Source: Hoeflea sp. 108 (lineage in GTDB: Bacteria; Pseudomonadota; Alphaproteobacteria; Rhizobiales; Rhizobiaceae). From it: a stretch of 64,000 bases of DNA. Position 1 is the stretch's first letter, and each line of letters begins with the position of its first letter. The notes beneath the pieces were generated by a model that ran no database searches, had not been told where the DNA came from, and saw only the letters and a list, made by a program, of their open reading frames with translations. Shown here in pieces: positions 1 through 8,384 of this stretch. A program made the position numbers and the translations under genes. Where the stretch lies: contig NZ_KB890024.1 of NCBI RefSeq assembly GCF_000372965.1, forward strand, positions 310,001 through 374,000. The letters are read 5' to 3'.

Positions 1-697
1 CAAGCCGGCAGCACTTTCTGGCGGCCAGCGCCAGCGCGTAGCGATCGGGCGGGCACTGGTGCGTGACGTCGACGTGTTCCTGTTCGACGAGCCGCTGTCC
101 AATCTCGACGCCAAGCTGCGTTCGGAGCTGCGCGTCGAGATCAAGCGCCTGCACCAGAAGCTCGCCAACACCATGATCTACGTCACTCACGACCAGATCG
201 AGGCGATGACGCTGGCCGACCGCATTGCCGTCATGAAGGGCGGCGTGATCCAGCAGCTCGACGCGCCGCAGGTAATCTACAACAAGCCGGTCAACCGCTT
301 CGTTGCCGGCTTCCTCGGCTCGCCGGGCATGAATTTTCTCGACGGCGAGCTCGAAGCCGGCGTTGAGCCGGCTTTTGCGACAACCGCGACAAGGATCCCG
401 CTCGGCCGCTACGGTTTTGGCGGCACGGCCAGGCCAGGCAAGGCCGTGTTCGGTGTGCGCCCCGAACACATCGCCACAGGCGATGCCGCCAATGCCATGC
501 CCTATGCCGCCGACGCGAGGGTCGAGCTGGTCGAGCCGATGGGCTCGGACACGCTGGTCTGGACGAAGCTCGGCAGCCAGAGCCTCGCCTTCCGCGTCGA
601 GGCCGAACGCCATCTGGCTCCAGGCGATCAGCTGCGCATCGGCTTCGACCCGGCGCGCGCCTCGCTGTTTGACGGCCAGAGCGGCAACCGCATCTGA
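1..697 (+). CDS. Sugar ABC transporter ATP-binding protein, MalK/UgpC type (5' partial)
   Basis: The reading frame is open from base 2, so the N-terminal part with Walker A lies outside the window. The visible 231 residues begin just before the ABC signature (LSGGQRQRVAIGRAL), followed by Walker B (VFLFDEP), the D-loop (SNLDAKLR) and the switch histidine (VTHDQ). The last 100 or so residues look like the OB/TOBE regulatory region of the MalK/UgpC/SmoK subfamily, including the typical FGVRPEHI segment. The protein should power uptake of a sugar or polyol at the inner membrane. The following isomerase, dehydrogenase and aldo/keto reductase genes run in the same direction 28 bp downstream, which supports a carbohydrate substrate. 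The exact sugar cannot be told. Confidence 0.93.
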   Translation, partial: KPAALSGGQRQRVAIGRALVRDVDVFLFDEPLSNLDAKLRSELRVEIKRLHQKLANTMIYVTHDQIEAMTLADRIAVMKGGVIQQLDAPQVIYNKPVNRFVAGFLGSPGMNFLDGELEAGVEPAFATTATRIPLGRYGFGGTARPGKAVFGVRPEHIATGDAANAMPYAADARVELVEPMGSDTLVWTKLGSQSLAFRVEAERHLAPGDQLRIGFDPARASLFDGQSGNRI

Positions 698-725
698 CAT
701 CACCTCCCAACGAACGGACAGAACC

Positions 726-1472
726 ATGGACTGGTCATTCCAACTCTACAGCGCCCGCAACTACCAACCCTGGGACAAGGTGCTGCAGGCGCTCGCCAGC
801 GTCGGCTACAAGGAGGTCGAAGGTTATGGCGGGGTCTATGACGACCCGCAGGCTTTTCGCGCCCTGCTCGACCGCAACGGCCTGTCCATGCCGAGCGGCC
901 ATTTCGGCATCGATCTGCTGGAGCAGGATTTCGCCAGGGCGGCCACGATTGCGACGACGCTCGGCATGAAGCTCATAGCTTGTCCCTGGCTCGAGGTGGT
1001 CGACCGGCCGACCGACGCCGATGGATGGCGGGCATTCGGCAAGCGCCTCGGTGCCATCGGCGCGAAGGCCAGGGATGCCGGGTTCGATTTTGCCTGGCAC
1101 AACCACGACTTCGAGTTTTTGACCCTTGCCGGCGGGCTGGTGCCGCAACGCCTCATCCTGGAAGCCGCACCCGACATCGGGTGGGAGATGGACGTCGCCT
1201 GGGTGATCCGCGGCGGCTCCGACCCGCTGCACTGGATCGAGGAGTTCGGCCCGCGCATCCTGGCTGCCCACGTCAAGGACATCGCCCCGCATGGCCAGGC
1301 AGCCGACGAGGACGGCTGGTCGGACGTTGGCCACGGCACCGTCGACTGGGCCGGGCTGGTTGTAGCGCTGCGCAAACGCACGCCGGCCAGATACTTCATC
1401 ATGGAGCACGACAATCCGGCCGATTTCGAGCGCTTCGCGCGCCGGTCCATCGCCACCGCAAAGACCTTCTAG
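726..1472 (+). CDS. Sugar phosphate isomerase/epimerase (xylose isomerase-like TIM barrel)
   Basis: This 248-residue cytosolic protein has the AP-endonuclease-2/xylose-isomerase-like TIM barrel pattern. Likely metal ligands and active-site residues fall in the usual strands: WHNHDFEF, EMDVAWV, HVKDI and a C-terminal MEHDNP. I chose the ATG at 726 because the protein then starts directly with the first barrel strand (WSFQLYSA). The frame stays open upstream into the preceding ATPase gene, but that part is not protein-like. It lies 28 bp after the ABC ATPase and 12 bp before a Gfo/Idh/MocA dehydrogenase, so the three are very probably cotranscribed. The likely job is isomerising or epimerising an imported sugar or its oxidised product. 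The substrate is unknown. Confidence 0.9.
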   Translation: MDWSFQLYSARNYQPWDKVLQALASVGYKEVEGYGGVYDDPQAFRALLDRNGLSMPSGHFGIDLLEQDFARAATIATTLGMKLIACPWLEVVDRPTDADGWRAFGKRLGAIGAKARDAGFDFAWHNHDFEFLTLAGGLVPQRLILEAAPDIGWEMDVAWVIRGGSDPLHWIEEFGPRILAAHVKDIAPHGQAADEDGWSDVGHGTVDWAGLVVALRKRTPARYFIMEHDNPADFERFARRSIATAKTF

Positions 1473-1484
1473 GGGACGACCGAC

Positions 1485-2627
1485 ATGGCAAGGAAACTTG
1501 GAGTAGGGGTGATTGGCTGCGGCAACATCTCGAAGACTTACTTTCAGCGAGCGCCCCAGTTCCGGGGCATCGAGATGCGCGCCTGCGCCGACATCAACAT
1601 GGATGCGGCCAGGGCGCGGGCAAAGGAGTTCAATCTGCGGGCAGAGACGGTCGAGGACCTGCTCAAGGCCAAGGACATCGACATCGTCGTCAACCTGACG
1701 GTGCCTGCGGTGCACTACGATGTGTCGAGGCAGGCCATCGACGCCGGCAAGCATGTCTATTCGGAAAAGCCCTTCGTGCTCGCCATCAAGGACGGGCTCG
1801 ACCTGAAGAAGCGCGCCGACAAGAAGGGCGTGCGCATCGGCTCGGCACCAGACACCTTCCTCGGTGGTTCGCACCAGTTGGCGCGGCACCTCATCGACAC
1901 GGGCAAGCTCGGCAACATCACGAGCGGCACCTGCCACGTGATGAGCCACGGCATGGAGCACTGGCACCCCAATCCCGATTTCTTCTTCCAGCCCGGCGGC
2001 GGCCCGATCCTCGATCTCGGGCCCTATTACATCGCCAACCTCGTCCAGCTCATCGGGCCGGTTGCGCGGGTGGCGGCATTGTCGTCGATCCCGGCGAAGG
2101 AGCGGACCATCTCGTCCAAGCCGCGTGCGGGTGAAAAGATCCCTGTCACCACGCCGACGACGATCCTGGCGCTGATCGAGTTCGAGAACGGCGCTGTGTT
2201 TACCTTCAATGCGAGCTGGGATGTCTGGGACAATGGCCATGCGCCGATGGAGCTCTATGGCGAAACCGGCACCATCCACATGCCCGATCCCAATTTCTTC
2301 GGTGGCGAGCTGAGCTACACCAGGGGTAGCAAGCCGGTGAAGGCGCTGCCGAAATGGGATCATCCCTTCGGCGTGCCCAACGAGAAGCATGCCCATGGCA
2401 TGATGGCCAACTACCGCACCGCGGGTCTGGCCGACATGGCGCTGGCGATCATGCATGGCCGGCCGCACCGCTGCTCGCTGGAACTCGCGAACCACGTCAT
2501 CGACGTCATGACCGGCATCCTGAAGTCGGGCGAGACCAGGAAGTTCGTCGAGATGCAGACGACCTGCGAGCGGCCCGAGCCGCTGGGGCCTGCCGCTGCA
2601 AGGGGGCTGCTGGCATCGTCGAAATAG
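1485..2627 (+). CDS. Gfo/Idh/MocA family NAD(P)-dependent oxidoreductase
   Basis: This 380-residue enzyme has an N-terminal Rossmann fold (GVIGCGNISKTYF near residues 7-19) and the family EKP motif (YSEKPF near residue 90), where the lysine is catalytic. The C-terminal alpha/beta domain follows and carries the GGGPILDLGPYY stretch typical of GFO_IDH_MocA_C. Members oxidise or reduce sugars and cyclitols with NAD(P). The gene is 12 bp behind the TIM-barrel isomerase and in the same operon as a sugar ABC ATPase, so it is inferred to be the dehydrogenase of that sugar pathway. The frame opposite it is open for 650 codons on the other strand, which is a GC-rich shadow and not a gene. Confidence 0.92.
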   Translation: MARKLGVGVIGCGNISKTYFQRAPQFRGIEMRACADINMDAARARAKEFNLRAETVEDLLKAKDIDIVVNLTVPAVHYDVSRQAIDAGKHVYSEKPFVLAIKDGLDLKKRADKKGVRIGSAPDTFLGGSHQLARHLIDTGKLGNITSGTCHVMSHGMEHWHPNPDFFFQPGGGPILDLGPYYIANLVQLIGPVARVAALSSIPAKERTISSKPRAGEKIPVTTPTTILALIEFENGAVFTFNASWDVWDNGHAPMELYGETGTIHMPDPNFFGGELSYTRGSKPVKALPKWDHPFGVPNEKHAHGMMANYRTAGLADMALAIMHGRPHRCSLELANHVIDVMTGILKSGETRKFVEMQTTCERPEPLGPAAARGLLASSK

Positions 2628-2636
2628 GCTAAGAGA

Positions 2637-2667
2637 GGGGATCGGCGTCACCAGCCGATTCCCCTTT
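2637..2667 (+). terminator. Hairpin with short T-tract inside the sugar operon
   Basis: An imperfect stem (GGGGATCGGC against GCCGATTCCCC, one bulged T) with a 7-nt loop is followed by TTT, 9 bp after the dehydrogenase stop codon. It may attenuate transcription before the aldo/keto reductase gene. The T-tract is too short for a confident intrinsic terminator. Confidence 0.4.
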
Positions 2668-2685
2668 CCATTCGAGGACAGCATC

Positions 2686-3738
2686 ATGACCTGGCAACCG
2701 GCCGCGAATCGTTACGAAAACATGGTCTACAATCGCTGCGGCAGGTCGGGCCTCAAGCTGCCGGCGATCTCGCTCGGCCTGTGGCACAATTTCGGCGATG
2801 ACACGCCGCACGCGACCAAACGCGCCATCTGTCAGAAGGCCTTCGATCTCGGCATCACCCATTTCGACCTCGCCAACAACTACGGCCCGCCGGCCGGCTC
2901 TGCCGAGACTGCCTTCGGCGAGATTCTACGCACCGATTTTGCCGGTCTGCGCGACGAGATGATCATCTCGACCAAGGCCGGCTACGACATGTGGCCTGGG
3001 CCGTACGGCGAGTGGGGCAGCCGCAAATATGTGCTGGCGAGCCTCGACCAGAGCCTGAAGCGCATGGGCCTCGACTATGTCGACATCTTCTACTCGCACC
3101 GCTTCGACCCGGAAACGCCGCTCGAAGAGACCATGGGCGCGCTCGACCATGCCGTGCGTTCGGGCAAGGCGCTTTATGCCGGCATTTCGTCCTACAACGC
3201 CCAGCGCACCCGCGAGGCCGCCGACATTCTGAAGCGGCTTGGCACGCCCTGCCTGATCCACCAGCCGAGCTACTCGCTGATCAATCGCTGGGTCGAGGAT
3301 GACGGCCTGCTCGACGCGCTCGACGGTCTCGGTATCGGCTCGATCGTGTTCTCGCCGCTGGCGCAAGGCATGCTGACCGGCAAGTATCTCGGCGGTGTGC
3401 CGGAAGGCAGCCGTGCGTCGCAGGGCAAGTCGCTGCGCCCCGCCTTCCTCAACGACAAGAACCTCGCCAACATCCGCGCTCTGAACGCTATCGCCGAGCG
3501 TCGCGGCCAGACACTGGCGCAGATGGCGCTGGCCTGGGTGCTGCGTGGCGGCCGCGTCACTTCGGCGCTGATCGGCGCCAGCCGTCCCGAGCAGGTCGAG
3601 GATTGTGTCGGCGCGATCAAAAACCTCGCCTTCACCGAGGCCGAGCTCGCCGAGATCGACACCCATGCGCGCGAGGCCGACATCAACCTGTGGGCCCGCT
3701 CGTCCGAACGCGAAGGCCCGGCACGGCAGAAGAAGTAA
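2686..3738 (+). CDS. Aldo/keto reductase, YghZ / glyceraldehyde-3-phosphate reductase-like
   Basis: This 350-residue AKR barrel shows the catalytic tetrad in context: Asp and Tyr in THFDLANNYGPPAG, Lys in IISTKAGY and His in FYSHRFD. The N-terminal sequence (YNRCGRSGLKLPAISLGLW) and the NNYGPPAGSAE segment are characteristic of the AKR14/YghZ branch, which reduces L-glyceraldehyde-3-phosphate and methylglyoxal. In the cytosol it would reduce an aldehyde product using NADPH. It follows the sugar operon on the same strand after a 58-bp gap that holds a weak hairpin, so it may be partly uncoupled from it. The physiological substrate is uncertain. Confidence 0.88.
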   Translation: MTWQPAANRYENMVYNRCGRSGLKLPAISLGLWHNFGDDTPHATKRAICQKAFDLGITHFDLANNYGPPAGSAETAFGEILRTDFAGLRDEMIISTKAGYDMWPGPYGEWGSRKYVLASLDQSLKRMGLDYVDIFYSHRFDPETPLEETMGALDHAVRSGKALYAGISSYNAQRTREAADILKRLGTPCLIHQPSYSLINRWVEDDGLLDALDGLGIGSIVFSPLAQGMLTGKYLGGVPEGSRASQGKSLRPAFLNDKNLANIRALNAIAERRGQTLAQMALAWVLRGGRVTSALIGASRPEQVEDCVGAIKNLAFTEAELAEIDTHAREADINLWARSSEREGPARQKK

Positions 3739-3754
3739 GCCAGCGATAGCCAAT

Positions 3755-3781
3755 CCCTCTCCCTGTCGAAGGGGGGAGGGG
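3755..3781. repeat. GC-rich intergenic inverted repeat
   Basis: CCCTCTCCC is followed after a short GTCGAA-type loop by GGGGGGAGGG. This inverted repeat lies 17 bp after the aldo/keto reductase gene. Sequences of this form are common as small dispersed intergenic repeats in rhizobial genomes (general knowledge). It could also act as a transcript 3' end. Copy number cannot be judged from one window. Confidence 0.4.
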
Positions 3782-3948
3782 CCATGCTTGGCGGTTGGGG
3801 AATGCCCAACATTGTATTTGGCGGCCGGACGCGCTAGCAAAATCATGTGCCAATCGCCACATTGGGGCGAAGGATTGTTCCATGAGGCAGCATTTGCCGG
3901 CATGGAAAGGTGCCGCCCGGTTTGCGCCGGGCAGGGAAAGGTAAAAGC

Positions 3949-4362
3949 ATGGCGGCGCGGGCTACGCTGACGAAGAACCAGCAGAAGGTGCTCGGAAAGC
4001 TCGAAGTGGCGAGCGGGCCGCTCAGCGCCTACATGCTGCTTGACCAGCTGCGCGACGACGGTTTTCGTGCCCCGCTGCAGGTTTACCGTGCGCTCGAGGT
4101 TCTGGTGAAGGACGGCTTCGTACACCGCCTCGAAAGCCTCAACGCCTTCGTCGCCTGCGCCGAGCCGCACGACCACAGCCACCACAACCACCGCATGACG
4201 GCCTTTGCCATCTGTGACAATTGCGGCCAGGTCACCGAGATTTCGGACGAGCTGATCGGCAAGCGCCTTGACGACTGGGTCGGCTCGACCGGCTTTGTCG
4301 CCAAGAAGGCGGTCATCGAATTCCGCGGCACCTGCGCCAAATGCGCGGCGATTGCCGCCTGA
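3949..4362 (+). CDS. zur: Fur-family transcriptional repressor, Zur type
   Basis: This 137-residue protein has an N-terminal winged-helix DNA-binding domain (LSAYMLLDQLRDDGFRAPLQVYRALEVLVKDGF) and a C-terminal dimerisation/metal domain. The metal domain has a histidine cluster (EPHDHSHHNHRMTAF) and two CxxC pairs (CDNC and CAKC) for structural zinc. These features fit the zinc-uptake regulator branch of Fur better than Fur or Mur. The ATG at 3949 was chosen over a start 39 bp upstream because it has a GGGAAAGG ribosome site and family-like length. A Zur would repress zinc uptake genes when zinc is plentiful. No znu genes are in the window, so the gene stands alone between unrelated operons. 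Confidence 0.8.
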   Translation: MAARATLTKNQQKVLGKLEVASGPLSAYMLLDQLRDDGFRAPLQVYRALEVLVKDGFVHRLESLNAFVACAEPHDHSHHNHRMTAFAICDNCGQVTEISDELIGKRLDDWVGSTGFVAKKAVIEFRGTCAKCAAIAA

Positions 4363-4410
4363 TCAATTCCGGGAAAATACGCGGTTGCCCTTTGCGAACC
4401 GCTCCGGGCG

Positions 4411-5040
4411 CTAGCGCGCCGTCGAAAACGCGAACCAGATCGCAACGGCCGCAAGCAGCGCCGACAGCCCCCGTCGCGCGATCTTTTCGATCCTGGGGTT
4501 GTTGAGCAGCGGCTCGAGCTGGCTGGCCAGCACCACGATCAGGAAATGGATGATTGTCGCGACCGCGACGTAGATGGCGGTCAGCGTCAGTGTCTGCGAC
4601 AGCACCGGGCGATCGGCGACGATGAAGGTCGGCAGCACGGCGACGTAGAAGATCGCCGCCTTGGGATTGAGCAGGTTGGTCACCAGCCCGCGGGTGAAGT
4701 AGCGCCGGTCGGCGTCTCCGCCTTCGGGCACGGCCTCGCCTGGGCCGCGCCAGCCTTCATAGGCCAGGTAGAGCAGGAACAGGACGCCACCCCAGCGCAG
4801 GCCTTCGTAGAGCAGGGTCGAAGTGTGGATCAGTTCGGTGACGCCGAGCGCTGCCACAACGCCGACGATGGCAAGGCCGAGCGCGATGCCTGCTACTGTG
4901 GCGAAGCCGGCACGGCGACCTTCGCCCGCCGACACCAGTGCCAGATAGGTCATGTTCGGCCCCGGCGTCAGCTCGATGATGAGCGACGTCAGGGCGAAGG
5001 ACAGCAACGTCGACAGGCTGGACGACGTCGCGAACTCCAT
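4411..5040 (-). CDS. LysE/RhtB family amino-acid exporter
   Basis: This 209-residue inner-membrane protein has about six hydrophobic segments and the LysE-family signature near the N-terminus (ELTPGPNMTYLALVSAGEGRRAGFATVAG). The family exports basic or neutral amino acids or homoserine lactone-like compounds by proton exchange. The ATG at 5040 is preferred to one 45 bp upstream because the preceding polA gene stops at 5042 and the protein then starts with a normal short N-terminus. The close spacing suggests read-through from polA. The substrate cannot be predicted. Confidence 0.88.
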   Translation of the reverse strand: MEFATSSSLSTLLSFALTSLIIELTPGPNMTYLALVSAGEGRRAGFATVAGIALGLAIVGVVAALGVTELIHTSTLLYEGLRWGGVLFLLYLAYEGWRGPGEAVPEGGDADRRYFTRGLVTNLLNPKAAIFYVAVLPTFIVADRPVLSQTLTLTAIYVAVATIIHFLIVVLASQLEPLLNNPRIEKIARRGLSALLAAVAIWFAFSTAR

Positions 5041-5041
5041 C

Positions 5042-8005
5042 TCAGTGCGCCTCGTCCCAGCTGTCGGCGGCGTTGGCGTCGACATGCAGAGGCACCGACA
5101 TCGACACAGCCGGCATGGCGGCGTTTTCCATGACGTGGCGGACGACGGGGATCGTCGCCTCGACCTCGTCCTCGACGGTCTCGAAGATCAGTTCGTCGTG
5201 CACCTGCAACAGCATGCGTGCCGACAGCTTGGCCTCGGACAACGCGCCCTCGATGCGGATCATGGCGCGGCGGATGATGTCGGCGGCCGTCCCCTGCAGG
5301 CGGGCATTGATCGAGGCGCGTTCGTTGAAGGCACGCACCGACGGGTTGGAGGAGCGGATTTCGGGGTAGTGGATGCGGCGGCCGAAGATGGTCTCGACAT
5401 AACCCTTGTCGCGGGAGAACGCCTTGGTCTCGTCCATGTAGGCGCGGATGCCTGGGAAGCGCTCGAAATACTTCTTGATGTAATCGGAGGCTTCCTCGCG
5501 CGGGATCGACAGCTGGTTGGCGAGGCCGAAAGCCGAGATGCCGTAGATGATGCCGAAATTGATCGCCTTGGCGCGACGGCGCACTTCCGACGGCATGCCC
5601 TCGACCGGCACCGAGAACATTTCGGATGCCGTCATGGCATGAATGTCGACGCCGTCGGCGAAGGCCTGCTTCAGCTGGGCGATGTCGGCGACATGGGCGA
5701 GCACGCGCAGTTCGATCTGGCTGTAGTCGGCCGAGATCAGCTTGTTGCCCTTGTCGGCGATGAAGGCGGTGCGGATCTTGCGGCCTTCGGCCGTGCGGAT
5801 CGGAATGTTCTGCAGGTTCGGGTCCGACGACGACAGGCGGCCGGTGGTGGTGGCGGCCAGCGCGTAGGAGGTGTGGACGCGCTTGGTCTCGGGGTTGATG
5901 AAGCCGGGCAGCGCGTCGGTGTAGGTCGATTTCAGCTTGGTCAGCTGGCGCCAGTCGACGATCTTGCGCGGCAGCTCATGGCCTTCGGCGGCGAGGTCTT
6001 CCAGCACCTGGGCCGAGGTCGACCACTGACCGGTCTTGGTCTTGGTGCCGCCGGGCAGGCCCATGCGGCCGAACAGGATGTCGCCGAGCTGCTTGGGCGA
6101 ACCGATGTTGAAGCGCTCGCCGGCGATGCTGTTGATCTCGTCTTCGAGCCGCGCAGCGCCCTGGGCGAGTTCGCCCGACAGCCGCGACAAGATCTGGCGG
6201 TCGACCGAGATGCCCCGCTGTTCCATGCGCGCCAGAACCGGCACCAGCGGTCGCTCCAGGCGCTCATAGACCGAGACCAGGCCCTTGGCGGCTAGGCGCG
6301 GCTTGAGCACGCGCCACAGCCGCAACGTCACGTCGGCATCTTCGCTGGCATAGGCCGACGCCTTGGCGATGTCGACCTGGTCGAAACCGATGAAGCTCTT
6401 GCCGGAGCCGGCCACGTCCTTGAACGGGATCGGCGTGTGGCCGAGCCATTTTTCCGACAAGGAGTCCATGCCGTGGCCGCCATTGGTGCCGCCGTCGAGC
6501 ACGTAGGAGATCAGCATCGTGTCGTCGAACGAGTGCACGTCGATGCCGTAGCGGTTCATCAGCACCAGATCGTACTTAAGGTTCTGCGCCACCTTGAGCA
6601 CGGAGGCGTCCTCGAGCAGCGGCTTGAGTGCTGCGATCGCCTCGCGCATCGGGATCTGGTTCTCGACCAGCCCGCCGCCAAGCAGGTCGTCGCGGCCGCT
6701 TTTGTGACCAAGCGGCACATAGGCGGCGCGCCCTGGTGCGGTGGCGAGAGAGAAGCCGACGAGCTCGGCCTGCATCGGGTCGAGCGAAGTGGTCTCGGTG
6801 TCGAAGGCGATGACGCCGGCCTCGGCCGCCTCGTTGACCCAGGCTTTCAGCGTGGCGAGGTCGCGGATCGTGACATAAGCGCTGTGGTCGAATTTTTCCG
6901 CCGCGGCAGCCTCTGCGAGCTTGTTGGCGAGGGCTGTGGGAGTGTCCCCATCGGCGGCGACGGTCGCGACGGGCGTTGCTGCAGCCACGTCGGCAGCTGT
7001 GGCCGGAACGGTCGTCGCTGGCGCAGCAGGAGCAGCACCCGAACCCACGTCCGGTCCGTGTGCGTCGTCGCCGCGTTCGACCGGCACATAGGCGGGCTCG
7101 ATCGCGCCGGCGTCGGCGCCGGTGGCCTCGGCGACGCGCCGCGTCAGCGTGGTGAACTCCATCGCCTTGAGGAAGGAAATCAGCCGCGCGCCGTCAGGTG
7201 GCTGCAGAGCGAATGCATCGAGGCCTTCGGTGACCGGCACGTCGTTCTTCAGCTTCACCAGCTCGCGGCTGATGCGCGCCTTGTCAGCGTTGTCGATGAT
7301 CGACTGGCGGCGCTTGTCCTGCTTGATCTCGGAGGCGCGGGCGAGAAGCGTGTCGAGATCGCCGAACTGCTCGAGCAGCTGTGCAGCGGTCTTCGGGCCG
7401 ATGCCTGGCACGCCGGGGACGTTGTCGACGGAGTCGCCGGTCAGCGCCTGCAGGTCGATCATCTTCTCAGGCGGTACGCCCCACTTTTCGATAACTTCGG
7501 GGATGTTGATCTGCCGATCCTTCATCGGGTCGTACATCGACACCGTCTCGCCAACGAGCTGCATCAAATCCTTGTCCGAAGAGATGATGGTGGCGTCGCC
7601 GCCGGCCTCGCGGGCGAGGCGGGCATAGGTGGCGATCAGGTCGTCGGCCTCAAAACCTTCCATCTCGATGCAGGGCAGGTCGAAGGCTCGGGTCGCATGC
7701 CGGATCAGTCCGAATTGTGGGATCAGGTCCTCGGGCGGGGCCGAGCGGTTGGCTTTGTATTCGGGGTACAGCTCGTTGCGGAAGGTCTTCGACGAATAGT
7801 CGAAGATAACGGCGAAATGGGTGGGCGTGACGCCAACATCGGTGTTGCGTGCGTCCTGCATCAGCTTCCACACCATGTTGCAGAAACCGAGGACCGCATT
7901 GGTGGGCAGTCCGTCGGATTTGCGGGTGAGCGGCGGCAGCGCGTGATAGGCACGGAAGATGTAGCCGGAGCCGTCGACAAGGAAGAGATGATCGCCTTTT
8001 TTCAT
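5042..8005 (-). CDS. polA: DNA polymerase I
   Basis: This 987-residue, full-length three-domain enzyme does repair and Okazaki-fragment processing. Residues 1-300 form the 5'-3' exonuclease (FLVDGSGYIFRAYHALPPL at the start; the helix-hairpin-helix contains VPGIGPKTAAQLL). Residues of roughly 380-570 form the proofreading domain with motif DTETTSLDP, so the 3'-5' exonuclease looks active. The polymerase domain carries motif A (SADYSQIELRVLAH), motif B (RRRAKAINFGIIYG) and motif C (LLQVHDELIFE). An alanine/proline-rich linker of about 60 residues separates the first two domains, as is common in alphaproteobacteria. A LysE-family gene follows 1 bp after the stop codon. Confidence 0.98.
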   Translation of the reverse strand: MKKGDHLFLVDGSGYIFRAYHALPPLTRKSDGLPTNAVLGFCNMVWKLMQDARNTDVGVTPTHFAVIFDYSSKTFRNELYPEYKANRSAPPEDLIPQFGLIRHATRAFDLPCIEMEGFEADDLIATYARLAREAGGDATIISSDKDLMQLVGETVSMYDPMKDRQINIPEVIEKWGVPPEKMIDLQALTGDSVDNVPGVPGIGPKTAAQLLEQFGDLDTLLARASEIKQDKRRQSIIDNADKARISRELVKLKNDVPVTEGLDAFALQPPDGARLISFLKAMEFTTLTRRVAEATGADAGAIEPAYVPVERGDDAHGPDVGSGAAPAAPATTVPATAADVAAATPVATVAADGDTPTALANKLAEAAAAEKFDHSAYVTIRDLATLKAWVNEAAEAGVIAFDTETTSLDPMQAELVGFSLATAPGRAAYVPLGHKSGRDDLLGGGLVENQIPMREAIAALKPLLEDASVLKVAQNLKYDLVLMNRYGIDVHSFDDTMLISYVLDGGTNGGHGMDSLSEKWLGHTPIPFKDVAGSGKSFIGFDQVDIAKASAYASEDADVTLRLWRVLKPRLAAKGLVSVYERLERPLVPVLARMEQRGISVDRQILSRLSGELAQGAARLEDEINSIAGERFNIGSPKQLGDILFGRMGLPGGTKTKTGQWSTSAQVLEDLAAEGHELPRKIVDWRQLTKLKSTYTDALPGFINPETKRVHTSYALAATTTGRLSSSDPNLQNIPIRTAEGRKIRTAFIADKGNKLISADYSQIELRVLAHVADIAQLKQAFADGVDIHAMTASEMFSVPVEGMPSEVRRRAKAINFGIIYGISAFGLANQLSIPREEASDYIKKYFERFPGIRAYMDETKAFSRDKGYVETIFGRRIHYPEIRSSNPSVRAFNERASINARLQGTAADIIRRAMIRIEGALSEAKLSARMLLQVHDELIFETVEDEVEATIPVVRHVMENAAMPAVSMSVPLHVDANAADSWDEAH

Positions 8006-8195
8006 GGCGATACGGGTAACTTGGCGCAGCCGCGCTGTCCATGGTCAAGGCGGCTCCGAAGCGCCCACTCATGCCGTCAGCTGACGCTTTCCACACTATC
8101 CCATTTTTCGGGACAGTCGTTTGCGCCTTCCGCCGCTTATCATCGCCTGCCGTCGCGATAGGATTTTCCCGGGAAAAGCGCAGGAGCAAGCGGGA

Positions 8196-8384
8196 ATGTG
8201 CCAAGAAACTCGATTGCATCGCAGCGAGATGGCAAAGGCGGCTTCGACCGTCCGCAAACCGGGTTGCACCGGGACCTGTACGCGCTGCCCGCTGAATGCA
8301 GGAGCAGTCGCGCGGGCGTTGGAGGCGCTGGCGACCCCGGAGCTGCTGTCTCCGGAGCCGTCGTCAGGCACGATCAGACACTAG
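8196..8384 (+). CDS. Possible 62-residue cysteine-containing microprotein
   Basis: An ATG at 8196 has a good AGGAG site 10 bases upstream and opens a 62-codon frame with strong G/C preference at third positions, like its neighbours. The centre reads RKPGCTGTCTRCPLNAG, giving a Cys-x3-Cys-x2-Cys-Pro cluster that could hold a metal or be redox-active. The rest is helix-like (AVARALEALATPEL). The stop codon overlaps the stop of the convergent binding-protein gene within a CTAG. I do not recognise the family. It could be a chance frame, but it is the only plausible gene in the 375 bases between polA and the binding protein. Confidence 0.38.
   Translation: MCQETRLHRSEMAKAASTVRKPGCTGTCTRCPLNAGAVARALEALATPELLSPEPSSGTIRH

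Noticed and set aside
735..2687. A 650-codon open frame on the minus strand opposite the isomerase and dehydrogenase genes
   Set aside because: It is antisense to two well-supported genes and reads as Arg/His/Asp-rich low-identity sequence without domain motifs, a typical shadow in GC-rich DNA.
6437..8161. A 574-codon plus-strand frame opposite polA
   Set aside because: polA has all its motifs on the minus strand. The antisense frame is composition-driven and has no recognisable fold.
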